This document shows positions 23,492 to 36,200 of a stretch of DNA of 64,000 nt, piece after piece. Position 1 is the stretch's first letter. Each line of letters starts with the position of its first letter. Made by a program: the position numbers and the translations under genes. The stretch is from the NCBI GenBank assembly GCA_039621445.1, contig CP154957.1, forward strand, positions 2,288,504 through 2,352,503, in the 5' to 3' direction. The DNA comes from Euglena gracilis (taxonomy: Eukaryota; Euglenida; Euglenophyceae; Euglenales). The notes beneath the pieces are model-generated. The model worked only from the letters and a program-made list of their open reading frames with translations, did no database searches and was not told the origin of the DNA.

Positions 23492-23625
23492 CCGCAGCAT
23501 CCGGTCAAAGTCCTCGAACGAGGAATCGGAGGAGTGGCGGGGGTTGGGTAGCCGGTCGTCGAAGCGGTTGTATGTCAGGCTGCAGCGCGGTGGGCCCCGG
23601 TACCCGCTCGGGGGCAGCGGCAAAA
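23492..23625 (-). CDS. Exon ending in gtgagc donor
   Basis: Reads LPPSGYRGPPRCSLTYNRF, then DDRLPNPRHSSDSSFEDFD and RMLR, followed at once by gtgagc. No domain recognised. Confidence 0.52.
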
Positions 23626-26600
23626 TGAATTGTGCTGCACTTTCCAAAAGACGCACCAAAATTGCTGTTACCCCCCCCCTATGTCCAATGACCGGTAACC
23701 TCTGTCCTCTGACTGGGGGGGGGGGGGTGGTCGTTGGACATACCTACCCCCCCCCCGGGAAACTGTCACCTGACAGGTTGGCCAGTACCGGGGACCCTGA
23801 CAACTTCCTATACTGACAGGTTGGCCGGTACCGGGGAACCTGACAGTTTCCCGGGCGGGACCCTGACAGGTTCTCGGGCATGACAGTTTCCCGGGGGGGG
23901 GGGGGTAGGTAGGGTAGTGACCAAAAAGGTGTCCTCTGACGGGGGGGGGGGGGGTGGTCGTTGGACATGGGGTCAAAAGAAAGTTGGTGGGTACCCAGGT
24001 CCCTACCCACCCAAAAATGCCCAATTTTTTCCTTCCGGCGCTTCGCGCCGAAAATTTTGGGCAATTTTGACAAAATTTTGTCCAAAAAGTGTCAAAAATG
24101 GCACTTTGGCCAAATTTTTGGCCAATTTTTGGGCAAAATTTTTCGTCCCGGCGCTTCACGCCGGGACGAAAAATTTGGTCAAACCTCCGAAAAGGTGTCC
24201 TCTGACCGGGGGGGTGGTCATTGGACATAGGGGGGTCGTTGGATATAGGGGGGGGAGGGGTAGGAAAACAATGCCCCCCCCAACAGAATAATTCCAGGCA
24301 CGCTAGCGACGACACAGATTCATAAAAATAAAAATATGGGCAAGGTGAAGGCAGTGAAGGCAACTCCGCTTTCCGAGGTGGTAGTAAAACAAAAACAACA
24401 ACAAACAACAGCCAACCTGCCACACGCATACCCCCAAGCCCCTGCCCCGCTGCTCATCGGCGTCCGGTGTTGAATGGGCGACGGGGTCTCCTGCGGCGGC
24501 CGGCGGCCCCCGCTGTACTGGGGGAACCCCTGCCGGGACGACGGCCGTGCCTCCGCCTCGAAGTCGGCGTCGCGGGCGGAGAAGTCACAGGAGTGGCGCT
24601 GCTGGGGGAAGTACCGGGGACCCTGGCCCCGCCGCTCTGTCCTGACAGAGGGGGGGGGGCGTCACTTTTTCCAGACCTGTCAGTCACTTTTCTCCGAAAA
24701 CCAGTCCCCTTCCAGAGGGGGGGGGGGCGGTTCGGCCACACTGCGAATGTGAAGAAAATGACCTAAATAATAAATAATAAAATTCCAGCGCCTTCGGCGC
24801 CAGGACAGTTTAGAGGTTTTTTAGCCGACCCCCCCCCCCGGCCAAAAACCAGTCACAGAGTCAGTCACCGCTCTGGTGGAACTCATCTGGAAAACTGTAG
24901 CCCCCCCTGGGTCACAGTCCTCTTGGACTTCGCAGTTTAGGCAACGCCAAGAAAAGGCAAGGCGCAATTTGCCCCCAAGGGCGCAAAATTTTCGTCGTCG
25001 ATGTCATCGTCGTCGTCGTCGTCGTCGTCATTCACCATCATCATATTCAGCAGAGTTAAGCCCTGGGGGGGGGGGGCAGAAGTTAGAAATGGGTCCAGAC
25101 GCAAATTTGACTGTGTTTTCATTATATCTGCGGGGTGAAGTACAGGCATCCTGGCCAGGGTGAAGTACAGCATTCCTATTCCAAAAATAGGGTTAGGGTT
25201 TTGGGTTCACAGAAATGGACAGGGTTCAGGCTAGGAATAGGGTCAGGGTTAAAATTTCGTCCATTGGGTAAATTGTGGCAAAAAAAAACTTAGGCACAAT
25301 CTCAACTCAAATTTAGGCCCGAATTGTGCCCGATATCCTAACTTTTAGTCTAACCCCAGCCCTAATACCTTTCTGGACAAAAAATGGTAACCCTGACCCT
25401 GCCCCTAAAAATAACACAAAACACCGATAAAATGCCGTCAAAACCCCCATCAGGTTGTGCTGAATAAAGTGGACCTAGAAAATGCTCATCATCGTCATCA
25501 TGCTCATAATCATTATTGCTATCATCAGCACCACCAAAAACTTCATAATCACCATCAGCAACAGCTGACAGCAGCAACAGCTAACAGCAGCAACATGATC
25601 GCTATCAAATACAATATTTTCACATTATTTGGACCTTATTATTTGATTTTATTCCTATGTTTCCTTCTGTTTATGATATGCATTATCATTTGGGCCTCCA
25701 GACTTTTCTTACCTTCTGGACAACAAGGAGCTCACAAATAAATCAATAACAAAGCGACGCTCGAGGGGAGCGCCGCCTCGCTGACGGCTCTCCACGCTGG
25801 CTCGGGGGGGACCTGGCGTAGGAGTACCGGTCCATTGGGTGTTCAACTGGCGGGCCACTGGGGTGCCACCAGGGCTGCCACCCCCCACATCACCACACAC
25901 TCAAATCACATACCCCCTGGAAAAAACTGTCAGCACCGGGGGGACATACAATTTTCACCAACCTCCTCCCCACGGGGGAGTCACGTCCACTCCTTCAAAA
26001 ACCAGTCACTCACTTTTTTCGGAAAACCATTCAGTCATCACCCACCCCCTGCCTGAGGAGGGGGGAGGGGGGCAATCTAGAATCCAAGGAAAACTTGAAA
26101 ACTTGAAAAAAGCCAAAAAAATTCCGGCACCTTCGGCGCCAGGTCACTTTAGTAGGTTTTTGACCCCCTCCCCCTTGGGGAGGTGGTCCAGGCTAAAACA
26201 GTCCGTTACTCTGAAAAAAAAAACTGGTCACCCCGGGGTGGGGGGTCAGCCAGTGACTGGGTGATTTGTATGACTGGGGACCCTGAACACATAACTCTGG
26301 GGGGGGTCTGAACGAGAGGAGTCGCTGCTGTGAGAAACACTGTCGGCAAAAATACCGAATAAGCCTGAGGAAATCCGGGACAAATTTTCGGCAGCCATAA
26401 TCTACATGGCCCCCCCGGGGGGGGGGGGCATGTAGATTATCCAGGGGGTCAAAACAGTTTTTTTTTTGCGTTAATGATGGAATAGGGTTAGGTGCGCGAC
26501 TTAGGCTTAGGGTTAGGCCTAACTTATAGACAGGTGTTCAGTGTACAATTTAGGCCTAACCCTAAGCCTAAGTCGCGCACCTAACCCTGTTCCATCATTA

Positions 26601-27803
26601 ACGCAAAAAAAAGCCCCCCCCCCCCTGGACACACTACATGCCCCCCCCGGGGAGGCCATGTAGATTATGGCTGCCAAATTTTCATCCACAGACATTTTCC
26701 CGCATTCAACCCCCCCCCCAACATAAACCACACAATGTAGGCATACGAACGTGACGCGCACACCGCCGTCGCTGGGATCTGAAGCAAGCATCCTGAACCC
26801 TGGGCCCGCCACTCCAACTGGGGGGGGGGGGGGGAGGGCGAACAGGCCAACCAAAGCGACCCTGCTGGAGAATGCCAGAAAGCCAGAGGAGGCAGGTACC
26901 TGGCTGGTGAGGGGCAGCCCTGGCCAGGGGTCCATGGCTGGGGTGCTGTGGGACCGCCGGAACGCGCCCGGCGGGGACCGGCTGCGGCCCCCGGCGAATG
27001 CCTGCGCCTTGACGGGGGACGGCGCCGCATCCCCGCCAGGCAACTGCGCCGCGGTGTGGAAAGTGGGGGAGGCGGCTTTCCCCCGCCAAAACAGCACTAC
27101 CACTCAACAAAAAAAAATGATTAAGAAAGGCAAGGAAAAAAGGTTGTTTCTTTGGCAATTGGAACAATCGGACGATGATGCCCCAGCAGCAGTGGCATCA
27201 TCAATGCGGCCTGACCCGTGCGTGACTGCGGGGCACACGCTTAGCAGTTGCATGGTCCGGGTACAGCACGCGCTCGAACCCGTCGCTAGAGCCTGCGTCA
27301 CTGTCCGCCGCAGATGAGGCGACGAACCCGGGGGCGGCTCGGTTTGAACTCTGGAATTATGTTCCGAAGCGCATCAGTGGTGCCTTGCACAAACAGTCAG
27401 CCCACAAGCAGAGGACAAACCATTGCATAGACCTGGGCATGCAAACTCCGGACCCCTGGAGATCAAAACGCAGCATAAGTTATTTCTGTTCAATTGCCGA
27501 CGGCGACTGTCAGTGGGACGGGTGCCCCCAACAGCAGCCCCCGGGGCGTCCGACCCGCTGGGGGACGGCCCGACGAAGTTGTGGGGCGGCAGCTGCAGCG
27601 GCGGCGGCTTGACGGGCTGCGTGGCAGGGGCAGGCGGGGGGGCAGCGGCAGATTTGGGAGCCTTGGGGGCAGCTGGGCCGGGGCCGGCCGGCGGGGCGGT
27701 GGACGGAACGGCGGAAGGGGCGACGACGGTGGGCGGGCGGGCGGGCATGAAGCGCTCCCACGGCTGGCGCCACGCCGTCGCGGAGGGCGGGGAATGGGCA
27801 GTC
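23492..27803 (-). CDS. Pro/Ser/Arg-rich low-complexity protein (several exons)
   Basis: Minus-strand exons: 27803-27490 (ARPPTVVAPSAVPSTAPPAG, then APATQPVKPPPLQLPPHNFV), 27312-27240 (ASSAADSDAGSSDGFERVLY), 27090-26903 (FAGGRSRSPPGAFRRSHSTP), 26770-26676 plus 26381-26305 (KMSVDENL joined to SRISSGLFGIFADSVSHSSD), 25828-25760 (RYSYARSPPSQRGEPSARRR), about 24660-24430 (RYFPQQRHSCDFSARDADFE), 23625-23492 (YNRFDDRLPNPRHSSDSSFE, ending DFDRMLR with gtgagc donor). Likely disordered; no domain recognised. SR-like runs could suggest an RNA-associated or scaffold role, but that is speculation. Continuity over the whole span is not proved. Confidence 0.52.
23671..24260. mobile_element. Same element, copy 2, carrying a nested insertion
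   Basis: Near-identical to copy 1 in the same orientation, flanked by TA at 23669-23670 and 24261-24262. It differs mainly by a 167-bp insertion at 23743-23909 plus a duplicated TA. Removing the insertion restores the copy 1 sequence (GTTGGACATA-GGGTAGTG). Confidence 0.78.
23743..23909. mobile_element. CCTACC(C)nGGGAAACTGTC element nested in copy 2
   Basis: Inverted ends CCTACC, poly-C, then GGGAAACTGTC; flanked by TA at 23741-23742 and 23910-23911. The interior repeats GACAGGTTGGCCGGTACC. The empty site is seen in copy 1 at about 18270. Confidence 0.8.
24430..24660 (-). CDS. Exon: Arg/Ser/Pro-rich
   Basis: Reads ERRGQGPRYFPQQRHSCDFS, ARDADFEAEARPSSRQGFP and QYSGGRRPPQETPSPIQHRT. A competing frame is also open; this one was chosen for its charge pattern. 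A gtatgc donor lies near 24433. Confidence 0.48.
24992..25043. repeat. (CGT)n then (CAT)n microsatellite
   Basis: GTCGTCGTCGTCGTC followed by CACCATCATCAT. A related CAT/CAG-rich stretch lies at 25480-25600. Confidence 0.85.
26305..26770 (-). CDS. Exon interrupted by a transposon-like intron
   Basis: Reads DGGVRVTFVCLHCVVYV, ECGKMSVDENL up to 26676, then after the inserted element SRISSGLFGIFADSVSHSSD and SSRSD. Removing 26382-26675 restores the frame exactly. A 10-G run (VGGGV) lies inside the first part and may hide another junction. Confidence 0.62.
26382..26675 (-). mobile_element. Palindromic intron/introner element with 8-nt target duplication
   Basis: Element 26390-26675 is flanked by AAATTTTC at 26382-26389 and 26676-26683. 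Outer inverted arms are 22 bp (26390-26411 and 26654-26675, GGCAGCCATAATC...). Inner arms of about 60 bp around 26458-26522 and 26552-26614 carry TTAGGG-like sequence and GTGCGCGACTTAGG. It has no room for a transposase, so it is non-autonomous. It interrupts a reading frame that becomes continuous on removal, so it must be spliced or the gene is dead. Confidence 0.8.
26903..27090 (-). CDS. Exon: Ser/Arg/Pro-rich
   Basis: Reads AASPTFHTAAQLPGGDAAPS, PVKAQAFAGGRSRSPPGAF and RRSHSTPAMDPWPGLPLTS. Joins the next exon at CCAGC (LTS-DGGVRVTF). Confidence 0.58.
27490..27803 (-). CDS. Exon: Pro/Ala-rich
   Basis: Reads AWRQPWERFMPARPPTVVAP, then long PAPK/PPAP stretches and PHNFVGPSPSGSDAPGAAVG. Strong GC bias and open frame. 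Confidence 0.55.
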
Positions 27804-27919
27804 GCACAAAAGTGTCAGGAGGGGGGGGTTACCGTAGGAGGAGGTTCGAGCTCGAACGTTCGAGCTCGAACCTCCTCGAACGTTTTTAAGCCCCCCCCTT
27901 CAAGGGGGGGGGCTTAAAA

Positions 27920-28195
27920 TCCTCCTCGAACGACCTCGAACGACCTTCGAGGAGGATCTCGATCCTCCTCGAACGACCTCGAACGACGTTCGAGGAGGAT
28001 CTCGATCCTCCTCGAACGACCTCGAACGACGTTCGAGGAGGATCTCGATCCTCCTCGAACGACCTCGAACGACGTTCGAGGAGGATCTCGATCCTCCTCG
28101 AGGGATTTTCGACCTCGAACGACCTCGAACGAGGAGGACGATCTCGATCCTCCTCGAACGTCCTCGAACGACGTTCGAGGAGGATCTCGATTCTC
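27920..28195. repeat. 43-bp hairpin satellite, array 1
   Basis: Unit of 43 bp containing GAGGAGGATC-TC-GATCCTCCTC (a 10-bp stem) and CGAACGACCTCGAACGACG. Cores near 27949, 27992, 28035 and 28078. In the spacer after the kinesin gene. Confidence 0.8.
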
Positions 28196-28315
28196 CCCCT
28201 ATGTATATGCATTCAGGTATCAGTTGCAATTTTTTTTGGATTTGGATGCCATGGTTCTTAGTTCTTGATTCTGCTTGAATGTTTGTTTTTTTCTTACGCA
28301 TGAATGCACTCACTC

Positions 28316-28738
28316 ATAAATATTTTAATTCAAAAATATTCCCATACCAGGAGAATTTCTCAGGTTATTAGAAGGAATAGGGTTAGGGTTAAGATTTCAT
28401 CCCCAATGGTTGCAACCATCCCGCTCATCGTTGCCATATTTCCCTCTACAGGGTACACAGCGAACCCAAAGAGTCGCCCAACTAGGGTTAAAAACATGGG
28501 GGGACCCGAGCGAGGCGCCGAAGGCGCCGAGCGAGGGTCCCCCATGTGTATTAACCCTAGTTGGGCGACTCTTTGGGGTAGCTGGTGCCCTGTAGGGGGA
28601 AATTTTCCACGCGATTTAAAAGAAACATATTTTTTTTTGACGCTGGAATGCACTCTCTCATAAATATTTTTATTCCAAAATATTCCCATACCGAGAGAAT
28701 GTCAGAGGTTATTAGAAGGAATAGGGTTAGGGTTAGGC
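28316..28738. repeat. Direct repeat pair of about 80 bp between the satellite arrays
   Basis: 28316-28399 and 28660-28738 share CATAAATATTTT, AAATATTCCCATACC and GGTTATTAGAAGGAATAGGG. They bracket the large palindrome at 28439-28607. Confidence 0.7.
28439..28607. repeat. Large palindrome, about 68-bp arms
   Basis: The left arm TTTCCCTCTACAGGG... and reverse-complemented right arm TTTCCCCCTACAGGG... agree at about 90% over 68 bp, including AGAGTCGCCCAACTAGGG. The apex is GGCGCCGAAGGCGCC. Confidence 0.82.
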
Positions 28739-28854
28739 TTAGAGTATAGGATTGGGGTATTTTTTTGAATCACGTATTCTTAGGTTAACATGTACACAAA
28801 AGAATTTTGAAAATTCAGGGGTTTATGCTGAATGTATGGATGTTGAGCGGCTTC

Positions 28855-29105
28855 GAGCGATATTCGAGGAGGATTTTGATCCTCCTCGAACGACCTCGAA
28901 CGACGTTCGAGGAGGATCTCGATCCTCCTCGAACGACCTCGAACGACGTTCGAGGAGGATCTCGATCCTCCTCGAACGACCTCGAACGACGCTCGAGGAG
29001 GATCTCGATCCTCCTCGAACGACCTCGAACGACGTTCGAGGAGGATCTCGATCCTCCTCGAACGACCTCGAACGACGCTCGAGGAGGATCGAGATCCTCC
29101 TACTA
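28855..29105. repeat. 43-bp hairpin satellite, array 2
   Basis: Same unit and orientation, cores near 28908, 28951, 28994, 29037 and 29080. Variants at both ends. Confidence 0.82.
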
Positions 29106-29230
29106 CTGTCCATCCCACTACCGTAACCCTCCCGTGTCAGGAGAACGGAAACCCTTGCAACGAGCACATGTGCTTGTCCAGGTGCCCATTCGCTGCGGAG
29201 CTCAAAAGTTCGAGGGAGGACCTTTCGAAG

Positions 29231-30048
<818 letters not shown>

Positions 30049-30081
30049 CATGTGCCCCCCGTGTCCAACAATCATCTTGCC

Positions 30082-30234
30082 TCAGCGGTGGTGTGGCCGA
30101 GGGTCCAGCTTGGACTTCCCGAACACCTTCCGGAAGAAATTGCCCAGCCCCTTCTCCCCTTTCTCCTGCTTGTACTTGATGTACTGCATCAGGGCTGCAG
30201 CTCCATCGGCAGCCCCTTCCCGCAGGCGTTGACA
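30082..30234 (-). CDS. Kinesin exon 18: C-terminal tail and stop
   Basis: Reads QRLREGAADGAAALMQYIKY, KQEKGEKGLGNFFRKVFG, KSKLDPRPHHR, then TGA. A Lys/Arg-rich tail could bind cargo or microtubules; this is inference. The long TG microsatellite begins about 35 bp beyond the stop. Confidence 0.8.
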   Translation of the reverse strand, partial: CQRLREGAADGAAALMQYIKYKQEKGEKGLGNFFRKVFGKSKLDPRPHHR

Positions 30235-33200
30235 CTCCTTGCCCTTTCATCAGTTAACCACATGCCTCCTGGCGGAAACGCAAACTTGCGCCATCCTGCG
30301 GCACGTGTACAAATCTCCATGGGAAAAAAAAGAAAACCGGGACAATGTCATGAGATGAAAGGGATAAATAGATCTCTAAAGGGGCTAAAACACATCAAGG
30401 CAGTGGAGCAACTCCCACCTTCCCACCTGATGGCAGTGGTGTCGATACAGCCGCAGGGCATGGCCTCTCGCTCCTGCGCGACTTTCTGCAGCCCATCCTG
30501 CAGCGACTTCGCGTTGGCGTGGAGCTGCGCTTGCTCGCGCTGCAGCGACTCCAACTCCTCCGCCTTGGCTGCAAACGCCACCCCAGGGAGGTGGTCAAGG
30601 TCATACCTCCCCCCCCCCTGTCTAAGCACTGGAAAAGATGGGAAAAAACCGGGGTGGTGCTTATTTTGCCAAACTATGGGTAAGAACCAGGGGGTGGTGC
30701 TCAGACAAAGGGGAAAATTTTGACTGCAAAAAAAATCCGGCGCTTCGCGCCGAAAAGGAAAAATTCCCCTTATTTTGGACGTCCACTGTTAAACTTACAC
30801 GCATTTTGGATGCTGAAATCAACAATACCTCACCAAATCAGGTCTCAGAAGTTGCAGAAATTTCAAACTTTTTGAGAAATTTCCCTTAAAAATGCACACA
30901 AATAAACCTCCCCGTGACGATGACCTTTAAAAAGATGGGTAAGAACCGGGGGGGGGGGTGCTTAGACAAGGGTGGTGCTTAGACAAGGGGGGGGGGGAGG
31001 TACCATTGCTTAGCAACCCCTGGGGGGGGTCACTTTCCACTCTGAAAAAAACCAGTCAGTCACTTTTTCCCAAAAAAACCAGTCAGTCACATTACCTCCC
31101 CAGGGAGGGGGGGGGGATCGGCCACTCTTGAATGTGCTTATGTTGGGCACCATGGTGGCCCAATGAGATTGAAGGTACGTCCTTATGTGTGGCCTCGCCC
31201 AATTTGAGGAAAAGGAGGCATAATTCAATCAGAAGAATGGTCAGAAGAATCAGAATCAGACAATTTGGCAGTGTCCGATGCTGATGAATCCCTCTGGTCA
31301 TCTGACACGCAAATGTCCTGGAGTTTACCTATTCCTTCATCATGAACATTTGCCAAAAAGTCTCAAAAATTCCAAAAAATTTCCGGCGCCTTCGGCGCCA
31401 GCCCAGCCACTTTTTCTTTTCGGGCCAACCCCACCCCCGGGGGGAGGGGGGTCTTGGCCCGAAAACCAGTCAGTCACTCTGAAAAAAACCAGTCAGTCAC
31501 CCCCGGGGGGTGGGGTGGGAGAGGTGTAAAGCAATGGTATGGTCAAGGTATGCCATCAGGTCAGAAAAAAATTAAAACTGGCATGTTCATGCTAATCTGG
31601 GGGAATGAGAAAACTGTTGAGGACATCGCAAAATGCACGGATCAATGTCGGCTGGTGGCTTATCCCAACTATTTTAACCCCCCCCCTAATAAGTGCGCAG
31701 TGCCCTAATTGTGCGCAGTGCCCTAATAAGTGCGCACCCCCCAAGGGTTCGAAACTACCTCCCTAAAAAGTGCGCACCCCCCAAAGGAGAAATCACTGTC
31801 ATATCTCAGGTCAGAAAGCACACACAATTCTCAGAACTGTCCTTCTCAGACCAAATATTTCTATCGTCCAAGCCCAAATTTGACACATTTGACACATAAT
31901 CACTTGACTCATAGCTTGAAATTACAAAATTGGGGGGAAAATTGAAAAAGAGTGGGGGTAATGTCAGTATTTTTGGCTTTGCCCTAAAAAGTGCGCACTG
32001 CCCTAATAAGTGCGCACCCCTTGGGGTCCGAAACTACGTCCTTAAAATGCGTGCACCCGTGCACTTATTAGGGGGGGGGGGGTAATGTGTAAGGATGTGT
32101 GTGCACTATGCATAAATACAGGCATACACATGCGTACCATTAAGTATGATTTGAACTAGATGGGGCAGGCTTTGGTCAGTGCTCCACTGCTGCTGCAGCT
32201 CCTCCACCTTCGCCTGCGCCTGCTTCTGCTTTGCGACAGCGGCCTCGTGTTCGGCAGCAGAGTCCCATACCGACCCAACAAAGGGAGACGGAGATGGGAT
32301 GGGGAGCAGTCAGGATGGCAGATGGGAGGAGAGGTCGTTGCAACGTCATCTGCCTTGAAATGGAGTTGGAATGGAGGAGATGGTTTTGTAGTACAGGAAG
32401 GGAGGGAGAAATTATCCCCCCCCCCCGTCAGAGCACCGGAAAACATGGGTAAACACTGGGGGGGGGGGGTGCTTAATTGGCCAAAATATGGGTAAGAATG
32501 GGGGGGTGCTTGAAGGCGAAATTTTTGACTGCAAAAAAAAATCCAGCGCTTCGCCGAAAAGGAAAAATTCCCCTTGTTTTGGAGGTCCACTGTTGCATCT
32601 CCAGGCTGTTGGATGCAAACATCAACAATATCGCACCATATCAGGCTTCAGAAGTTTCTAAAATTTCCAATTCTTGAGAAAATAAGCCTCCCCGAGAAGA
32701 TGACCTTTAAAAAGATGGGTAAGCACCGAGGGGGGGGGGTGCTTAGACAGGGGTGGTGCTTGGGGGAGAGGTATGTATCGCATCGCAAGGGAGAACTGCT
32801 GGCCTGACACCTGTTTTCCATTCTCTGGCTCCACAGGGAAAGGGGTCGGCCAACACCCAACCAACCCACACTACCCCCTCCCCACGCAATGGGGTTCTGA
32901 CCACTGGGGGGGATGGAGGGCCGGCGCCGCTCCTGCTCGATCTCCTTCTCGGCCTCCGCCAACCGGTGCCCGAGCTCCCGCACAGACTCTTCCCGCTTGA
33001 GCTGTTCGAACTCCAGCTGCGCCGAAGTCGGGGTGGCGCCACTCAGTAGCACCAGGAGAGCAGCTGGTTTAGGTGTCATTTCCTATTTTTCCCTGTAAAA
33101 ATTGCATTTCTTTGAATTTGGCCCATCCCCAGCAAGGGGCTTCCAAAACTTTCTTTCTTTCTTTCTCTGGTGTTGCGTTCTTGCAAGTTCTTTTGCAACG

Positions 33201-36200
33201 GAAAAGGACTAGCTTCTGCTGGAGAATTCATTCTCACTCTAGGGGGTGGGAGACAAAGCAGGTGTTTTTTTGGGGGCAAGAATTTGGACAAAACAGTGAC
33301 ATGAGCAAAACTGCACCAAAGCCCTGGCTCAGCCAAATATAACCTCAGGAAAAACTTTGATTTGGCTCCCCCATGGAGCGCGGCAGGCAGAACGCAGTGG
33401 CGACGAATGAGTGTGCATGTGTTAAAGAAAAAGAGAACGCTAATTCTTTTTGTGACAGTTTTCGGTGGGGTGAAACATTTGGGCGGCAAGATCAAAAGGA
33501 AACAAAACAGCTCAGGATGAAAGCCATGGTAAGAACACTGAAAGTGCGCTGTAAACTGGAAAAGACGATGCCATTTTCTTGGAGGTAATTTTGACGCAAA
33601 GTGAATGCGTTGTGTGTGGCTTGTGTTTGGTTCCCTCAATGCTGCAGGGGAACAGGAGGACGCCTCCAATACTCCCGCATTGAGAGTCTGAACTTGGTGC
33701 TGTAGGGTTCCCGAGGAGCTTTGTGCGGCGCCGCCCCGGGGGAGGCTGAGCGGAGCCGGTGCACCGCCTGCTGCATCTCCTGCTGGTGCCGCTGCCGCTC
33801 TGCCTCCAGCTCCTGGGCGAACCGCTCAGGGCTCAGGGCGGTGCTGGGCTGCCCTTCGACCAAAGGTTTTTTTTAGGACCCGGGGGGGGCGGACCCACAC
33901 ACCCCCCGGGGGGGGGGGTCCAGCCAGCACTGTTTTCCAGCCGGCCCACAGGACCCCGCCCCTGGCCCTCAAGGAACCCCTGGCCTAGAAAACAGCCATA
34001 TGCTCCTTTTCCTCCACCAAAAGGTCAACCTGGATCCTGGGCAGAGATTATTTTTTTGTTTGGACCTCAGGGGAGGGAGGGGGGCGGGTGGGTGGGCCCC
34101 CTTGGGGGGAGAGGTCGGGCCGAGCGGGTGCCCCGCCAGAGGCGGGGTTTTCTGCTATTTTTGGCTCGAAGCGCCAAAAAAAAATTGGACCCCAAAATTG
34201 GGTCCCCAAATTTCCCCAAATACCCAAATACCCCCAAAAGTGGGTCCCCCCAAGCCCCCCCACCCCGGGGGGCCCCAGAGGGTGGGTGGGTGGGGGTCCA
34301 GGGGGGGGGGGGCATCCAGCTGCCGGGAGCTGGGCGGGTGCCCGAAAAATGCCCCAAAAAGCACAAATCCAGCTGGGTTGGCATTTTTAAGCCAAAAATT
34401 GGAGGTGAAGACCCAAAAACCACCCAAAAAATTCATTTTTGACCCTTGATTTTTACCCTTCTTGTCATAACAAGTCGTATCGGTATGGCAAAAAATGGCG
34501 GAACAAACCCTGCCAAATAGCACCGCGCCGTTTTAGCCGAGACGGCCAAATTTTTACACCTCACTTTCGGGGGGAAAAAATTCAAATTTCCCCCTTTTTT
34601 GGTGGTTTTTGATCATTCAAGTAACCTGCTCTGGTCTTTGATTGTCAGTTGCCTGTAATTTTCTTTCAGACCATGCAACACTTTCTTAGAGACGACGAAG
34701 AAAGCGTCCTCAGTGATTATCACATTTAGAGAAGGTTGAGAGGCTGTTCATCACTTGCTGATGAGCTTCGGATTTGGGTTTGAATTGTGTGGCGAGGCTT
34801 CCAATGAGTGGTGTCATATGAGATTCAAATTCCTTTGTTTTTTTTACACAACCTGCCAACTTTTTCTACACGCTTTTTCAAAAATCTGCAAAATATTTCC
34901 AGACCATTTTGGCCAAGACCACCATTTTTTTTCCGTCCCAAACTTTCTCGCCTCCATTTTTTTTTGGGCACCAAATCCCCTCCCCCATGTACCCCTGGGG
35001 GATCCAGCCAGCCAGCACTTTTTTCCAGCCAGCACCTCTCAGCTGGGCCCCCTGGGGTCCGCCAGTCCAGTGAAGCCGGTCCTGGGGTTCGGGCCAGTCC
35101 AGTGAAGCCGGGCTGGACCGAAAAAGTTTTCAGCGTAAAGCACCTAAAAAATTGGAAAAAAGGGTTGCAGGGTCCCAGTACTGGTCAAAGTGTCATAATA
35201 GAAAGTTGTGAGGGTCGCCAGTCCTGGCCTTCCTGTCAGGTGGCAGTAGAAGTTGATGAAAACAAACAAGAGATGGCACACCGCAGAAGAAAGACTGGTC
35301 AGTACCCGATCTTTCAGTTCAATTACACGTGTCTGAATTGTGCAGAGGTGCCAAGCTTTCCTGAGGCGACAATCATTCAAACGTGCTAACAGGATCCCGT
35401 AGGGTCTGAATTGTTGCCAGCAGGGCCATGGGTGCGCTCTTCTGCAATGATTGCCTCGCGTTGCTCGCAAGAACAGCCGGACTTTGCATCAGGACACTTC
35501 AGGACCTTTGGTCCCTGGACATCAGCAAAGCTAAATTCAGGTCGGTCCTTCAGACATCTGACAGAGTCGGAAGCCTAACAAAAGAGAGGCTCCACGCAAG
35601 CGATGATACCTACCCCCCCCCCCCGGGAAACTGTCACCTGACAGGTTGGCCGGTACCGGGGACCCTGACAAACTTCCTATACTGACAGGTTGGCCGGTAC
35701 CGGGGACCCTGACAGTTTCCCGGGCGGGACCCTGAGAGTTTCCCAGGTAGGGCATTTCAAGGGAAAGTCAATGAAAAATGACCCTGACAGGTTGGCCGGT
35801 ACCGGGGACCCTGACAACTTCCTATACTGACAGGTTGGCCGGTACCGGGGACCCTGACAGTTTCCCGGGCGGGACCCTGACAGGTTCTCGGGCATGACAG
35901 TTTCCCGGGGGGGGGGGTAGGTAATTTGGACGCAAATCCGTCCGTGCCCCTCGTCCAGTTCCTGCACCACGTGCACGTACTGCACTTGCTGTGTTTCTTC
36001 TGTGGCAGTCGACTTCTCACCTGTGACTCCATCTCGCAACAATTCGAGCTCATCAGCAGCAGAAAAAAGAGAAAAGATTTTTTATTGTGGTTTTTGCTTC
36101 GAGCAGTTCTTCAAATAGAAAAAATAATAACTGCGCTTGAACTTGGAAAAAAAACATACTTCATTGTTTGGTGAATATGAGCAATCACATCAGTAACATC

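Noticed and set aside
27883-29126. CRISPR array, because of regular 43-bp units
   Set aside because: Units are directly tandem with no variable spacers and each is an internal hairpin; a satellite in a eukaryote.
30193-30477. Alternative kinesin end using the 7-nt repeat CCTGCGG
   Set aside because: The repeat is out of phase and would stop translation early, losing the well-formed basic tail.
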